DNA of 64,000 nucleotides from Mycobacterium sp. OAS707. Lineage in GTDB: Bacteria; Actinomycetota; Actinomycetes; Mycobacteriales; Mycobacteriaceae. The notes under the pieces were generated by a model. That model saw only the letters and a program-made list of their open reading frames with translations. It did not search any database and was not told the DNA's origin. Below, piece by piece: positions 8,395 to 16,339 of the stretch; within the stretch, counting starts at the first letter, position 1, and each line of letters opens with the position of its first letter. The DNA lies in the NCBI RefSeq assembly GCF_014873705.1, contig NZ_JADBDS010000003.1, positions 372,001 to 436,000 of the forward strand, written 5' to 3'. A program made the translations under genes and the position numbers.

Positions 8395-9227
8395 GTCGCG
8401 ACGACGCCGCGCAGCCCGTCGGCGCCGAAGAGCGGTTCCAGCATCGCCGAGTAGTCAGGCCCGCGCCGGACCAGCACGCCGCCGTCGACGTTGATCACCT
8501 GGCCGGTGATGTAGCTCGACGCGTCGCTGAGAAGAAACAGTGCCGCGTTCGCGATGTCTTCGACCTCGCCGGGACGGGGCAACGGTGTGATCGTCGCGTA
8601 GTCGGCGCTCAGCTCCGGTGAATCGAGAACGGGCGCAACGAGTTCGGTGCGGATCAGACCGGGCCGGATGCTGTTGACTCGCACCCACGACGCACCCAGT
8701 TCGTCGGCGGCCAACTGCATCAGATGATCGATCCCCGCCTTGGAGACCCCGTATGCGCCGAACCACCGGTGGGTGTTGCTCGCCGCGATCGACGAGATAC
8801 CGATGAACGATCCGCCACCGCCGCGGACCATCTCCCGCGCGGCGTGCTTGATCATGTACATGGTGCCGTTGATGTTCAGGTCGACGGTACGCCGCCACGC
8901 CTCGGAGTCGATCTGCGTGATCGGTCCGATGGTCTCGCTGCCGCCCGCGCAGTGCACCACGCCCCACAGCCGTCCGGTCCACGCGGTCGCCGCCTCGACG
9001 ACACGTGCCACTTCGTCCTCGTTGGTGACATCGGCCGGTTCGTACAGCACCGCCCCGGGGCCGCCTTGCGCCGTGATCTCATCGGCCGCAGCAGCCAGTT
9101 TGTCGGCGTTGCGACCGACCAGCATCGCGTTGCCGCCGGCAGCCACCACCGCGGCGGCCGTACCCTTGCCGATCCCGCTGCCACCGCCGGTGACCAGAAC
9201 CGTTCGCTCCGCCAATGACAGCTGCAC
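8391..9227 (-). CDS. Short-chain dehydrogenase/reductase under a KstR box
   Basis: The 278-residue protein has the SDR cofactor motif TGGGSGIGKG (near residue 14), a CAGG in place of the usual NNAG, the catalytic YGVSK, and the C-terminal YITGQVINVDGG. The GTG start follows an AAGGGGG site. A perfect KstR operator lies 24 bases upstream, so the gene is probably induced during steroid growth. The step it catalyses is not known. It is followed by no other minus-strand gene. Confidence 0.87.
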   Translation of the reverse strand: MQLSLAERTVLVTGGGSGIGKGTAAAVVAAGGNAMLVGRNADKLAAAADEITAQGGPGAVLYEPADVTNEDEVARVVEAATAWTGRLWGVVHCAGGSETIGPITQIDSEAWRRTVDLNINGTMYMIKHAAREMVRGGGGSFIGISSIAASNTHRWFGAYGVSKAGIDHLMQLAADELGASWVRVNSIRPGLIRTELVAPVLDSPELSADYATITPLPRPGEVEDIANAALFLLSDASSYITGQVINVDGGVLVRRGPDYSAMLEPLFGADGLRGVVAT

Positions 9228-9250
9228 CGCTGCCCCCTTCGCCGCGTTAC

Positions 9251-9264
9251 TAGAACAGGTTCTA
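9251..9264. promoter_or_regulatory. KstR operator
   Basis: TAGAACAGGTTCTA fits the KstR consensus TNNAACNNGTTNNA at every fixed position. It lies upstream of the short-chain dehydrogenase start (9227) and just past the stop of the enoyl-CoA hydratase gene, so it controls the dehydrogenase. Confidence 0.85.
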
Positions 9265-9272
9265 GTTATACG

Positions 9273-10208
9273 TCACGGCTCGTCGCGGCGGGCGAGCTTG
9301 GGGGCACCAAGGCTGCGCCAGTCCGGTACGTCGGGCGGCAGGCCGACCGGATAGCGGTTCTCGTTGGCCGCCGCCCAGTGTGCGTGGCCGAGCTCGTGAA
9401 TGTGAAATGCGTGTCGCAAGGCTTCGGTGAACCCCATCGCGTCGGCCGCCGCGTTGACGGAATCCTTCACCAGCAGCGCGGCCATGGTCGGCCGCTCAGC
9501 GATGCGCCGCGCGAACGCCAGCGTCTTGTCCTCGAGTTCTGCGCGCGGAAAAACCTTGGACACCATGCCAAGCCGATATGCTTCCTCCGCGTCAATCGAA
9601 TCACCGGTCAGCAGAAGCTCTTTTGCTTTGCGCGCGCCGAATTCCCATGGATGCGCGTAATACTCAACGCCTGGCATCCCCATCCGTACGGCGACCACAT
9701 CGCTGAACTTCGCATCGTCGGCGGCGACAATGAGGTCGCACGCCCAGATCAGCATCAGGGCCGCCGAGATCGCGTTGCCCTGCACCTGCGCGATGGTGAT
9801 CTTGCGCAGATCACGCCAGCGCCGGGTGTTTTCGAAGAAGTAGTGCCACTCCTGTAGATACGTCCTCTCCGCAACGGCAGACCTTGTCGCGCCGTTGAGT
9901 TGGAACGTGGGATGCTGCCCCGGTCCGGGCTTGCGCTCGGCCAGTGCCTCCTCCGAACCGAGGTCGTGGCCTGCCGAGAAGTTCTTGCCGCGCGCGGCCA
10001 GGATCACCACACGCACCGTGTCGTCGGCTTCTGCGCGACCGAAGGCCTCATCGAGCTGCACCAACAGCGTTCGCGATTGCGCGTTCTGGGCGTCGGGCCG
10101 GTTCAGCCAGATCCGCGCGATCGTGCCGTCTTCCAGCGTCTCGTACGTCACCTGCTGGGGCGCGTCGCCGCCGATCTCCTCGGTGCTGGTCAGGTCAGGG
10201 CTTGCCAC
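9273..10208 (-). CDS. Enoyl-CoA hydratase/isomerase family protein
   Basis: This crotonase-fold protein has about 311 residues, longer than the usual 260. It carries ARGKNFSAGHDLGSEE (oxyanion-hole region) and GVEYYAHPWEFGARKAKELLLTGDSI in the second half. The GTG at 10208 was chosen because an AGGTGG site sits 7 bases upstream. A TTG- or ATG-started extension to 10253 would add a basic, unconserved-looking leader. It lies directly upstream of the KstR-box dehydrogenase on the same strand, so both may act on the same acyl-CoA. Confidence 0.85.
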   Translation of the reverse strand: MASPDLTSTEEIGGDAPQQVTYETLEDGTIARIWLNRPDAQNAQSRTLLVQLDEAFGRAEADDTVRVVILAARGKNFSAGHDLGSEEALAERKPGPGQHPTFQLNGATRSAVAERTYLQEWHYFFENTRRWRDLRKITIAQVQGNAISAALMLIWACDLIVAADDAKFSDVVAVRMGMPGVEYYAHPWEFGARKAKELLLTGDSIDAEEAYRLGMVSKVFPRAELEDKTLAFARRIAERPTMAALLVKDSVNAAADAMGFTEALRHAFHIHELGHAHWAAANENRYPVGLPPDVPDWRSLGAPKLARRDEP

Positions 10209-10447
10209 AGCGGACCACCTCGTTCGCTTAAAAACCATTGACGGCTTGCACATTACGGTGCCGGCGCAAGCGGTCGCGAAGTGGTGCCACAGCCACCTGA
10301 CAGCAACTTTTCAGAATTGGCACAACCGCACCACTTTATTGACGTTGACCGGGCGTTTTCCCAGTCGGCAGCGTAAGGTCTCCGCTAGCAGATCCCCTCT
10401 GCCGCCACAACTTCGGGCGACAAACAAACAGCAAAACTACAGAAAGC

Positions 10448-10798
10448 GTGACGATGCCGACCTTCAAGCTTCCACTTCAACGACTGCTCCTTGCCGGCGG
10501 GTTCGCAGTCGCTATTACGGCCGCGCCTGCGGTCGCCGTCGTCGCCACGCCCACCCACGTGCCCACGATCGCGGCCTGCCCCGGCGGCGAGTCCGAGGAC
10601 ACGTTCACCGGTGAATGCACGCCGGATCTGGTGCCGAATTCCCCTGAGGTTGGCGTGACCTCGCCGGGCGGCCTCCCGGAGGTGGACAGCATTCCGTGCA
10701 CCGGAGGCAATTCCGGCCAGTGCATCGGCTTGTCCGAAGAGGAGCAGGCAGAAGGCCCGCAGCCGGTGCCGCATTCGACCGTGAGCTCGAGCCCCTAG
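10448..10798 (+). CDS. Secreted four-cysteine acidic protein, copy 1 of 3 (Ibp1-like)
   Basis: A 116-residue protein with a signal peptide (LLLAGGFAVAITAAPAVAVVA) and a mature acidic domain with four cysteines: AACPGGESED, GECTP, IPCTGG and GQCIGL. It ends in GPQPVPHSTVSSSP. The same pattern returns in the next two genes. From memory, similar mycobacterial proteins are annotated as intersectin-EH-binding protein Ibp1, but no NPF motif is present here, so that function is not supported. It starts with GTG at 10448 or ATG at 10454. Confidence 0.82.
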   Translation: MTMPTFKLPLQRLLLAGGFAVAITAAPAVAVVATPTHVPTIAACPGGESEDTFTGECTPDLVPNSPEVGVTSPGGLPEVDSIPCTGGNSGQCIGLSEEEQAEGPQPVPHSTVSSSP

Positions 10799-10808
10799 CG
10801 GACAATTC

Positions 10809-10845
10809 AAAAAGCCGGGGCGCGCAGAAGTGCCCCGGCTTTTTT
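10809..10845. terminator. Bidirectional rho-independent terminator
   Basis: AAAAAGCCGGGGC (10809-10821) pairs with GCCCCGGCTTTTT (10832-10844 and following T). The 13-base stem has a 10-base loop and a T-run on each strand. It separates copies 1 and 2 of the secreted-protein array, so the copies are transcribed separately. Confidence 0.85.
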
Positions 10846-10921
10846 GTTTGCGCCGCAGAGAGATTCCCAGCGAACACGGAGAATGTCTGCAGATTGCTTT
10901 CAGCATTCGTAGAATTCGACG

Positions 10922-11275
10922 ATGACGAAAGATTCGATCACCACTCGACGCCTGTTGCTTGCCGGCGGATTCGCGTTCGCGGTTGCCCTCACGCCGGCCG
11001 TCGCAATCGCCGCGCATCCAACGGATTCCAGGCCGATAGCGCAATGCGACACCGGCGAAGAAGAAGACGTTTACACGGCTTCCTGCACGCCTTTCCTGGT
11101 GCCGAACTCACCCGAGGGATTCACCTCGACGGCAGCCAATCCCGACATTCCAGAAATCGAGGGCGTTCCGTGCACCGGCGGGCGCAGTTCAGGCGCCTGC
11201 ATCGGCCTGGCCGAGAATGAGGCGGACGCGGGCCCTCAACCTGTGCCGCGCTCGACCATCGAAGCCAGCCCGTAA
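10922..11275 (+). CDS. Secreted four-cysteine acidic protein, copy 2 of 3 (Ibp1-like)
   Basis: A 117-residue paralogue of the neighbouring two genes. It has an RR-containing signal peptide (TTRRLLLAGGFAFAVALTPAVA) and the same four-cysteine frame (AQCDTGEEED, ASCTP, VPCTGG, ACIGL). The VPNSPE segment and the end GPQPVPRSTIEASP are also shared. Function is unknown. It has diverged more from copies 1 and 3 than they have from each other in the C-terminal tail. Confidence 0.82.
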   Translation: MTKDSITTRRLLLAGGFAFAVALTPAVAIAAHPTDSRPIAQCDTGEEEDVYTASCTPFLVPNSPEGFTSTAANPDIPEIEGVPCTGGRSSGACIGLAENEADAGPQPVPRSTIEASP

Positions 11276-11391
11276 ACACTGGCTGCTCGGCGAGCCGAGG
11301 GGTCGCACTCTCAGGGAACTCACGGAAGATCTGCAGGTTTCTCCCAGCTTCCATAGAATCCCCGACGAGATTGTCAATGACTACGTAAGGC

Positions 11392-11748
11392 GTGACGATG
11401 GCGACCCTTGAGCTTTCAGTACGACGACTGATCCTGGCCGGCGGATTCGCGGTCGCAGTAGCCGCGGCCCCGGCCATCGCCGTCGCGACCATTCCGAGCG
11501 CCTCGGTGCCGCTGGCGCAGTGCCCGTCGGGTGAAGAGGAAGACCTGTACACCGGCACCTGCGTCCCGCACACGGTGCCGAACTCGGGGGCAGTGTTCAG
11601 CAGCATCCCCGGCAATCCGGACCTGCCATCGGTCGCTGGCGTCCCCTGCACCGGCCACAACTCCGGCCAGTGCATCGGCCTGGCCGAGGAATCGGAGGAC
11701 CTCGGGCCACAGCCGGTCCCGCGTTCGACCGTCAGTTCGAGCCCGTAG
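11392..11748 (+). CDS. Secreted four-cysteine acidic protein, copy 3 of 3 (Ibp1-like)
   Basis: A 118-residue paralogue with signal peptide (RRLILAGGFAVAVAAAPAIAVA) and cysteines in AQCPSGEEED, GTCVP, VPCTGH and QCIGL. Its tail is GPQPVPRSTVSSSP, nearly identical to copy 1. It starts with GTG at 11392 (MTMATLE), the same GTG-ACG-ATG start arrangement as copy 1. Function is unknown; it is likely exported and disulfide-bonded. Confidence 0.82.
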   Translation: MTMATLELSVRRLILAGGFAVAVAAAPAIAVATIPSASVPLAQCPSGEEEDLYTGTCVPHTVPNSGAVFSSIPGNPDLPSVAGVPCTGHNSGQCIGLAEESEDLGPQPVPRSTVSSSP

Positions 11749-11795
11749 CGGACGGCGTCGACCCTTCCTGACCACGCGGTCGGTAAGGTTGTCAT

Positions 11796-11957
11796 ATGCC
11801 TGCGAAATCTGACCCCGCCGAGATCGGCGACGTGGAGCCGCTTGCCGACAGCACTGCACGCCAGGCCAGGCGCGTCGTCGCTGCATACGCGAACGACGCC
11901 GACGAATGCCGGATCTTTTTATCGATGCTCGGCATTGGACCGAAGCTCGAGGCTTAA
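11796..11957 (+). CDS. Small conserved protein upstream of otsA (Rv3489-like)
   Basis: The ATG at 11796 opens a 53-residue frame (MPAKSDPAEIGDVEPLADST onward, ending GIGPKLEA) whose TAA is followed at once by the GTG of otsA. The product is soluble, acidic at the start, with a helical ARQARRVVAAYANDADECR middle. M. tuberculosis has a similarly sized gene (Rv3489) directly before otsA (Rv3490), so position and size both support a real gene. Function is unknown; tight coupling suggests a role linked to trehalose synthesis or to otsA translation. Confidence 0.72.
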   Translation: MPAKSDPAEIGDVEPLADSTARQARRVVAAYANDADECRIFLSMLGIGPKLEA

Positions 11958-13424
11958 GTGAGTCCGGGGGACCGCCAAGCGCACGGCCCCGGTGAGGCGG
12001 ACTTCGTCGTGGTGGCCAACCGGCTACCCATCGACATGGAGCGGCTGCCCGATGGCAGCACGACGTGGAAGCGGAGCCCCGGTGGCCTCGTCACCGCGCT
12101 GGAGCCCCTGCTCCGCCGTCGCCGCGGCGCGTGGATCGGCTGGCCGGGTATACCGGATGCCGACGACGAACCGATCGAGCAGGATGACATGTACCTGTGC
12201 CCGGTCCGGTTGTCGGCCGACGAGGTGGCCGACTATTACGAGGGTTTTTCAAACGCCACCCTGTGGCCGCTGTACCACGACGTGATCGTCAAGCCGATCT
12301 ACCACCGAGAGTGGTGGGACGCCTATGTCACGGTCAACCGGCGCTTCGCCGAGGCCACCGCCAAAGTGGCGGCCGAGGGCGCGACCGTGTGGGTGCAGGA
12401 CTATCAGCTGCAGCTGGTCCCGAAAATGCTGCGGATGCTGCGGCCCGATCTGACCATCGGCTTCTTTCTGCATATTCCGTTCCCACCGGTCGAGCTGTTC
12501 ATGCAGATGCCGTGGCGCACCGAGATCACCGAGGGCCTGCTCGGCGCCGACCTGGTCGGGTTCCACTTACCCGGCGGCGCACAGAATTTCATGATCCTGG
12601 CGCGCCGGCTTGTCGGGGCGAACACCTCACGCGGGACAGTCGGCGTGCGTTCCAAATTCGGCGAGATCGACGTCGGCTTCCGCACGGTCAAGGTCGGCGC
12701 CTTCCCGATCTCCATCGACTCGACGGCCCTGGACCAGCAGTCCCGCAGCCGCGCGATCCGGCAGCGCGCGCGAGAGATCCGCAGCGAGCTGGGCAACCCG
12801 CGCAAGATCCTGCTCGGTGTGGACCGGCTGGACTACACGAAGGGCATTGACGTTCGGCTGCGGGCGTTTTCGGAACTGCTCGCCGAACATCGGGCCAAGC
12901 GGGAAAACACGGTGCTCGTGCAGCTCGCGACGCCGAGCAGGGAGCGCGTCGAGAGCTACATCGAGATGCGCGAGGACATCGAACGGCAGGTCGGGCACAT
13001 CAACGGCGAGTACGCCGAGGTCGGTCATCCCATCGTGCATTACCTGCATCGGCCGATCCCCCGCGAAGAATTGATCGCGTTCTTCGTGGCGGCCGACGTC
13101 ATGCTGGTCACCCCGTTGCGCGACGGAATGAATCTGGTGGCCAAGGAGTATGTGGCCTGCCGCAGCGATCTGGGAGGTGCGCTGGTGCTCAGCGAATTCA
13201 CCGGCGCCGCATCCGAACTCCGCCAGGCCTATCTCACCAACCCCCATCACCTCGAAGGTGTCAAGGATGCGATCGAGGCGGCGTTGAATCAGGCCCCTGA
13301 AGAGGGCAGGCGGCGCATGCGTGCCCTGCGCAGGCAGGTGCTGGCACACGACGTCGACCGATGGGCAAGGTCGTTCCTCGATGCTTTGGCTGGCACGAAC
13401 GGCGAAGCCGCTAAATCGGAGTGA
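11958..13424 (+). CDS. otsA: Trehalose-6-phosphate synthase OtsA
   Basis: The 488-residue GT20 glycosyltransferase joins UDP/ADP-glucose and glucose-6-phosphate to trehalose-6-phosphate. Family signatures are NRLPIDMERLPDG at the N-terminus, RSPGGLVTAL, VQDYQLQLVPKMLR, HIPFPP, GVDRLDYTKGIDVRL and DGMNLVAKEYVACR in the donor-binding C-terminal half. The length agrees with mycobacterial OtsA. The GTG start directly abuts the stop of the small upstream gene. Its 3' end overlaps the convergent Mce-associated gene by 14 bases, the same arrangement as Rv3490/Rv3492c except that Rv3491 is missing. Confidence 0.95.
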   Translation: MSPGDRQAHGPGEADFVVVANRLPIDMERLPDGSTTWKRSPGGLVTALEPLLRRRRGAWIGWPGIPDADDEPIEQDDMYLCPVRLSADEVADYYEGFSNATLWPLYHDVIVKPIYHREWWDAYVTVNRRFAEATAKVAAEGATVWVQDYQLQLVPKMLRMLRPDLTIGFFLHIPFPPVELFMQMPWRTEITEGLLGADLVGFHLPGGAQNFMILARRLVGANTSRGTVGVRSKFGEIDVGFRTVKVGAFPISIDSTALDQQSRSRAIRQRAREIRSELGNPRKILLGVDRLDYTKGIDVRLRAFSELLAEHRAKRENTVLVQLATPSRERVESYIEMREDIERQVGHINGEYAEVGHPIVHYLHRPIPREELIAFFVAADVMLVTPLRDGMNLVAKEYVACRSDLGGALVLSEFTGAASELRQAYLTNPHHLEGVKDAIEAALNQAPEEGRRRMRALRRQVLAHDVDRWARSFLDALAGTNGEAAKSE

Positions 13425-13899
13425 TGTAGTTGATCAACCATTTGCCGTCGATGCGCTTGTATTCCACGCGCAATCGCACGCCGTCGTAGATCGGCCGCTC
13501 GCGACTCGACTTATCGGACACCGTCCGGTTGAGGTACACCATCACAGCTGCGGAGTTGCGCTGCGCGTCCATGACTCCGACGCCGACCACGTTGGCTTGG
13601 CTCACCACCTCCCGCTGCCGCGCCTGCGGGATGATGTCTGAATTCGCTCTGCTCTGGAACTCCTTGCGGTAGTCCGGAGTCAGCAGGTTGTAGGCGTCGG
13701 TGAGGCTGCGCTCCACGGTTTTGTAGTCGTAGTTGAACACGGCAGGAATCTGCTGTTGCGCAAGCGGTCCCAGCTCATCGCGGGCGGCTTGCTCACTACG
13801 CATTTCGACTCGTTGCCAATACATCGAACCGCCCACCGCGGCCAACCCCACGAATGCGGCGGTGAGTAGGCCGGCGACGATGCTCGCGAACCAGCGCAT
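13411..13899 (-). CDS. mam4B: Mce-associated membrane protein Mam4B (Rv3492c-like)
   Basis: A 162-residue protein with one N-terminal membrane helix (FASIVAGLLTAAFVGLAAVGG) and an extracytoplasmic domain of about 130 residues. It contains the VVGVGVMDAQRNSAAVMVYLNRT strand pattern typical of Mce-associated proteins, which are distantly NTF2-like. It is the last gene of the mce4 operon. Mam proteins are thought to stabilise Mce complexes. Confidence 0.88.
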   Translation of the reverse strand: MRWFASIVAGLLTAAFVGLAAVGGSMYWQRVEMRSEQAARDELGPLAQQQIPAVFNYDYKTVERSLTDAYNLLTPDYRKEFQSRANSDIIPQARQREVVSQANVVGVGVMDAQRNSAAVMVYLNRTVSDKSSRERPIYDGVRLRVEYKRIDGKWLINYITPI

Positions 13900-14591
13900 C
13901 AGTTCCCGCCGTTGGGGTACTTGAGGTCATATGCCGTCATGCGTCCGTCGTCGCCCTCATGCACGACGATGCGCAGTCGGTAGGGCTGCGACGGCCTGTT
14001 GTTTCCGTTCATGTCGCTCGCGGTGACGCGGGCGGACACGAGCACCGAGGCGTTGCCACTGATGCCGTCAACGCCTTCCAGCGCGGCGCCGTTGATCACC
14101 GCCTCCGAGCTACCACCGGTGTCCCGGAAAATCGCCTTCAGGTTCTCGACATTGTTGCTTCGGCCGAGCATGTCGCGCAGCGGCCCACTTGTGTTGTCGT
14201 ACAACCTGTTAACGCTGTCATCGATGGTGTCCTGTTTGAAGCTGAACATGTTCACCACCGTCTGCGTGGCGGTGTCGATGAATCGCTGGTTGCGCGCCTG
14301 CGCGGCTTCCGCGTGGTTTCTCTGGACGACCATCACCGACACCGCAGTGGCCAGCAGAGCCGTTGCCACGAGTCCGACGCTCAGCGCAACGACCGCCACC
14401 ATCCGACGATTTGCCGGTCGGCGTGCAGGCGCCGCGGGCCTGCCGGCCTTGCGAGCGCTGGTGGCGCTGGTTGAAACGGGCGCCTCGACGCGCACCGCTA
14501 TTGTCTCGGCCGACTTTCCGTTCGCGGGACCAGCGGCCCTCGATGCGCGGCGGCGCGCAGCCTGCGGGGAACGTGTAGGACTGGACGTCAT
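13899..14591 (-). CDS. mam4A: Mce-associated membrane protein Mam4A (Rv3493c-like)
   Basis: From the ATG at 14591 the product has 230 residues. It has an Arg/Ala/Pro-rich cytoplasmic leader of about 60, a membrane helix (MVAVVALSVGLVATALLATAVSV) and a periplasmic Mam domain. The chosen start overlaps the mce4F stop by one base (TGATG), while a longer reading runs 36 bases into mce4F. The stop abuts the Mam4B start. Confidence 0.87.
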   Translation of the reverse strand: MTSSPTRSPQAARRRASRAAGPANGKSAETIAVRVEAPVSTSATSARKAGRPAAPARRPANRRMVAVVALSVGLVATALLATAVSVMVVQRNHAEAAQARNQRFIDTATQTVVNMFSFKQDTIDDSVNRLYDNTSGPLRDMLGRSNNVENLKAIFRDTGGSSEAVINGAALEGVDGISGNASVLVSARVTASDMNGNNRPSQPYRLRIVVHEGDDGRMTAYDLKYPNGGN

Positions 14592-16339
14592 CACGTCTGC
14601 CTCGGATAAAGCATGAGATCTACCCAATTCTCTTGTGGCCGCATGTCAGAGGCACCTGCCGCGAACACCCCGGTACCGCCTGCCGGGTCGACGAACACAC
14701 CGGTGTGCTGATCGTACGTGCCGTAAGCGGTTCCGCTGGCCAGCGGCGGGCTCACCGCCGACGGCGGCAGCTCAGCAGGCGCCGGCGGCGGTGGTGGGGC
14801 CGGAGCCGGCCCCGGTGGCGGTGCCACCGGGTTGTACGGACCCGGAAACATGAACGGCGGTTGCGGATTCGCCGGTGGCGGCCATGCATCCGGATACGGC
14901 GCAGGCGGTATCCATGCCGTCGCCGGGGGTGGGGGTCCATTGTCGTTCGGGGGCGGGATATACGGCCACGGTTGATGCGGCGCAGGCCCCGGACCTGGCT
15001 GGATCCCCGGCGGAATCAACCCCGGTGCCACCGGATAGCCCGGGTCGGGATCGGCTTCCGGCGGAATGTACGGGAACTTGTTCGGCGGCAGGATGTTGCG
15101 AGGGTCCGTAACCGGTGTACCCGTCGGAATCGGCGGCCCTCGCCACGGATTGCTGCCGATCGGGACGTATCCCTTCGGATCCCGGCAGAGCTGCACCGTT
15201 GGAGCCCGCTTACCGGGGAATTCCTGGCACGGGTAATTCCTCGCGCCGCGCACGACGCTCGGATCATTCTGGGGCACCTTGCAATACAGGTCCGTCGGCA
15301 ACTCGCGCAACGTCGTGTCGCCCGGCGATCGAATATCCATCGGCGACAGGAACCCGACGTTGCACGGAGGGGGGTCGTTGATGGATATCTTGAAGTCCTG
15401 TTTGCCACCTTCGTCCGCGGGTAGCTGACCGCCGATGGTGATGAGAGCAGCCTGCAGGGCGGGGAAGATGACCAGCGCCTGTTCGATCGACCTGTTGTAG
15501 ATGACACCGATGCGGCCGAGGTTGGCCAGGTTGGCTGCGAGCACCGGGAAGGACGGGCGAATGCCCTCGAACGTCTGACTGGCCTCATCGGCCGTCGACG
15601 GCGCGTTCGCCAGCACCGACCGCAGCTGAGGATCGGCGTTGGCCACCTCCGTCGTCAAGCGGGCAAGCCCGTCGGCGAAGGACCGGATGTCGTCGCCGCT
15701 ACGGATCTGAGTGTCCAGGAACGGCCCGGCCTGGTCGATGAGCGCCGAGGTCTGCGGCCAGCTCGAGTTGGCCTCGTCGATCAACAACCGCGTCGATTGG
15801 ATCAGCCGCGCGAGTTCAGGCCCAGAACCGTTGAACGCCTTGAACGTTTCTCGCAGCAGGTCCTGAAGACGCGTGTTGTTGAGGCTGCTCACCAATTGGT
15901 CTGCCTGGTGCAACAGGTCGGCTACGTCCTGCGGGAGCGCCGTCCGCTCCTTCGGGATCACGGAACCGTCACCCAGCACCGCCTGCGACGGATGCTCGGG
16001 CGGCACGAAGTCCACATACTGTTCGCCGACCGCAGAGACGCTCTTGACCGTCGCGGTCGAGTTCGCCGGGATTTTGACGTCGCTGTTGAGCCGCAACCGC
16101 GCGGCGACGCCATCGTCGGTCAGTGTCACGGACTCAACGCGTCCAGCCTGCACACCGCGGAAAGCGACGTTGGCGTTTTGATAGAGGCCACCGCCCGCGG
16201 CAAAGTTCGCCGTGACCTCATAGGCGCCAATTCCCAGCCGAGCCGGGACGCGCAGGTAGAACATCGCGATCGCCGCGACCGTGAGCACGGTCACGAGGGC
16301 GAAGATGACGAGTTGGATTCGCGCAGTTCGGTTCAGCAT
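14591..16339 (-). CDS. mce4F: Mce4F, MCE-domain protein of the cholesterol importer
   Basis: The 582-residue protein has an N-terminal membrane helix (LVIFALVTVLTVAAIAMFYL), an MlaD/MCE domain (about residues 35-115, GGLYQNANVAFRGVQAGRV), a long helical region, and a Pro-rich C-terminus (about residues 390-540). Mce4A-F form the periplasm-spanning part of the Mce4 steroid transporter with the YrbE4 permeases. The Pro-rich tail is common in Mce F proteins and could reach into the cell wall. Confidence 0.95.
   Translation of the reverse strand: MLNRTARIQLVIFALVTVLTVAAIAMFYLRVPARLGIGAYEVTANFAAGGGLYQNANVAFRGVQAGRVESVTLTDDGVAARLRLNSDVKIPANSTATVKSVSAVGEQYVDFVPPEHPSQAVLGDGSVIPKERTALPQDVADLLHQADQLVSSLNNTRLQDLLRETFKAFNGSGPELARLIQSTRLLIDEANSSWPQTSALIDQAGPFLDTQIRSGDDIRSFADGLARLTTEVANADPQLRSVLANAPSTADEASQTFEGIRPSFPVLAANLANLGRIGVIYNRSIEQALVIFPALQAALITIGGQLPADEGGKQDFKISINDPPPCNVGFLSPMDIRSPGDTTLRELPTDLYCKVPQNDPSVVRGARNYPCQEFPGKRAPTVQLCRDPKGYVPIGSNPWRGPPIPTGTPVTDPRNILPPNKFPYIPPEADPDPGYPVAPGLIPPGIQPGPGPAPHQPWPYIPPPNDNGPPPPATAWIPPAPYPDAWPPPANPQPPFMFPGPYNPVAPPPGPAPAPPPPPAPAELPPSAVSPPLASGTAYGTYDQHTGVFVDPAGGTGVFAAGASDMRPQENWVDLMLYPRQT

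Noticed and set aside
10448..11748. Repeat array (CRISPR-like) suspected from recurring similar stretches
   Set aside because: The repeats are three full coding copies with signal peptides and stop codons; spacing is gene-sized and not CRISPR-like.
14633..15424. Open frame of 263 codons antisense to mce4F
   Set aside because: Arg- and Pro-rich reading created by the Pro-rich codons of mce4F on the other strand; no ribosome binding site and no domain.
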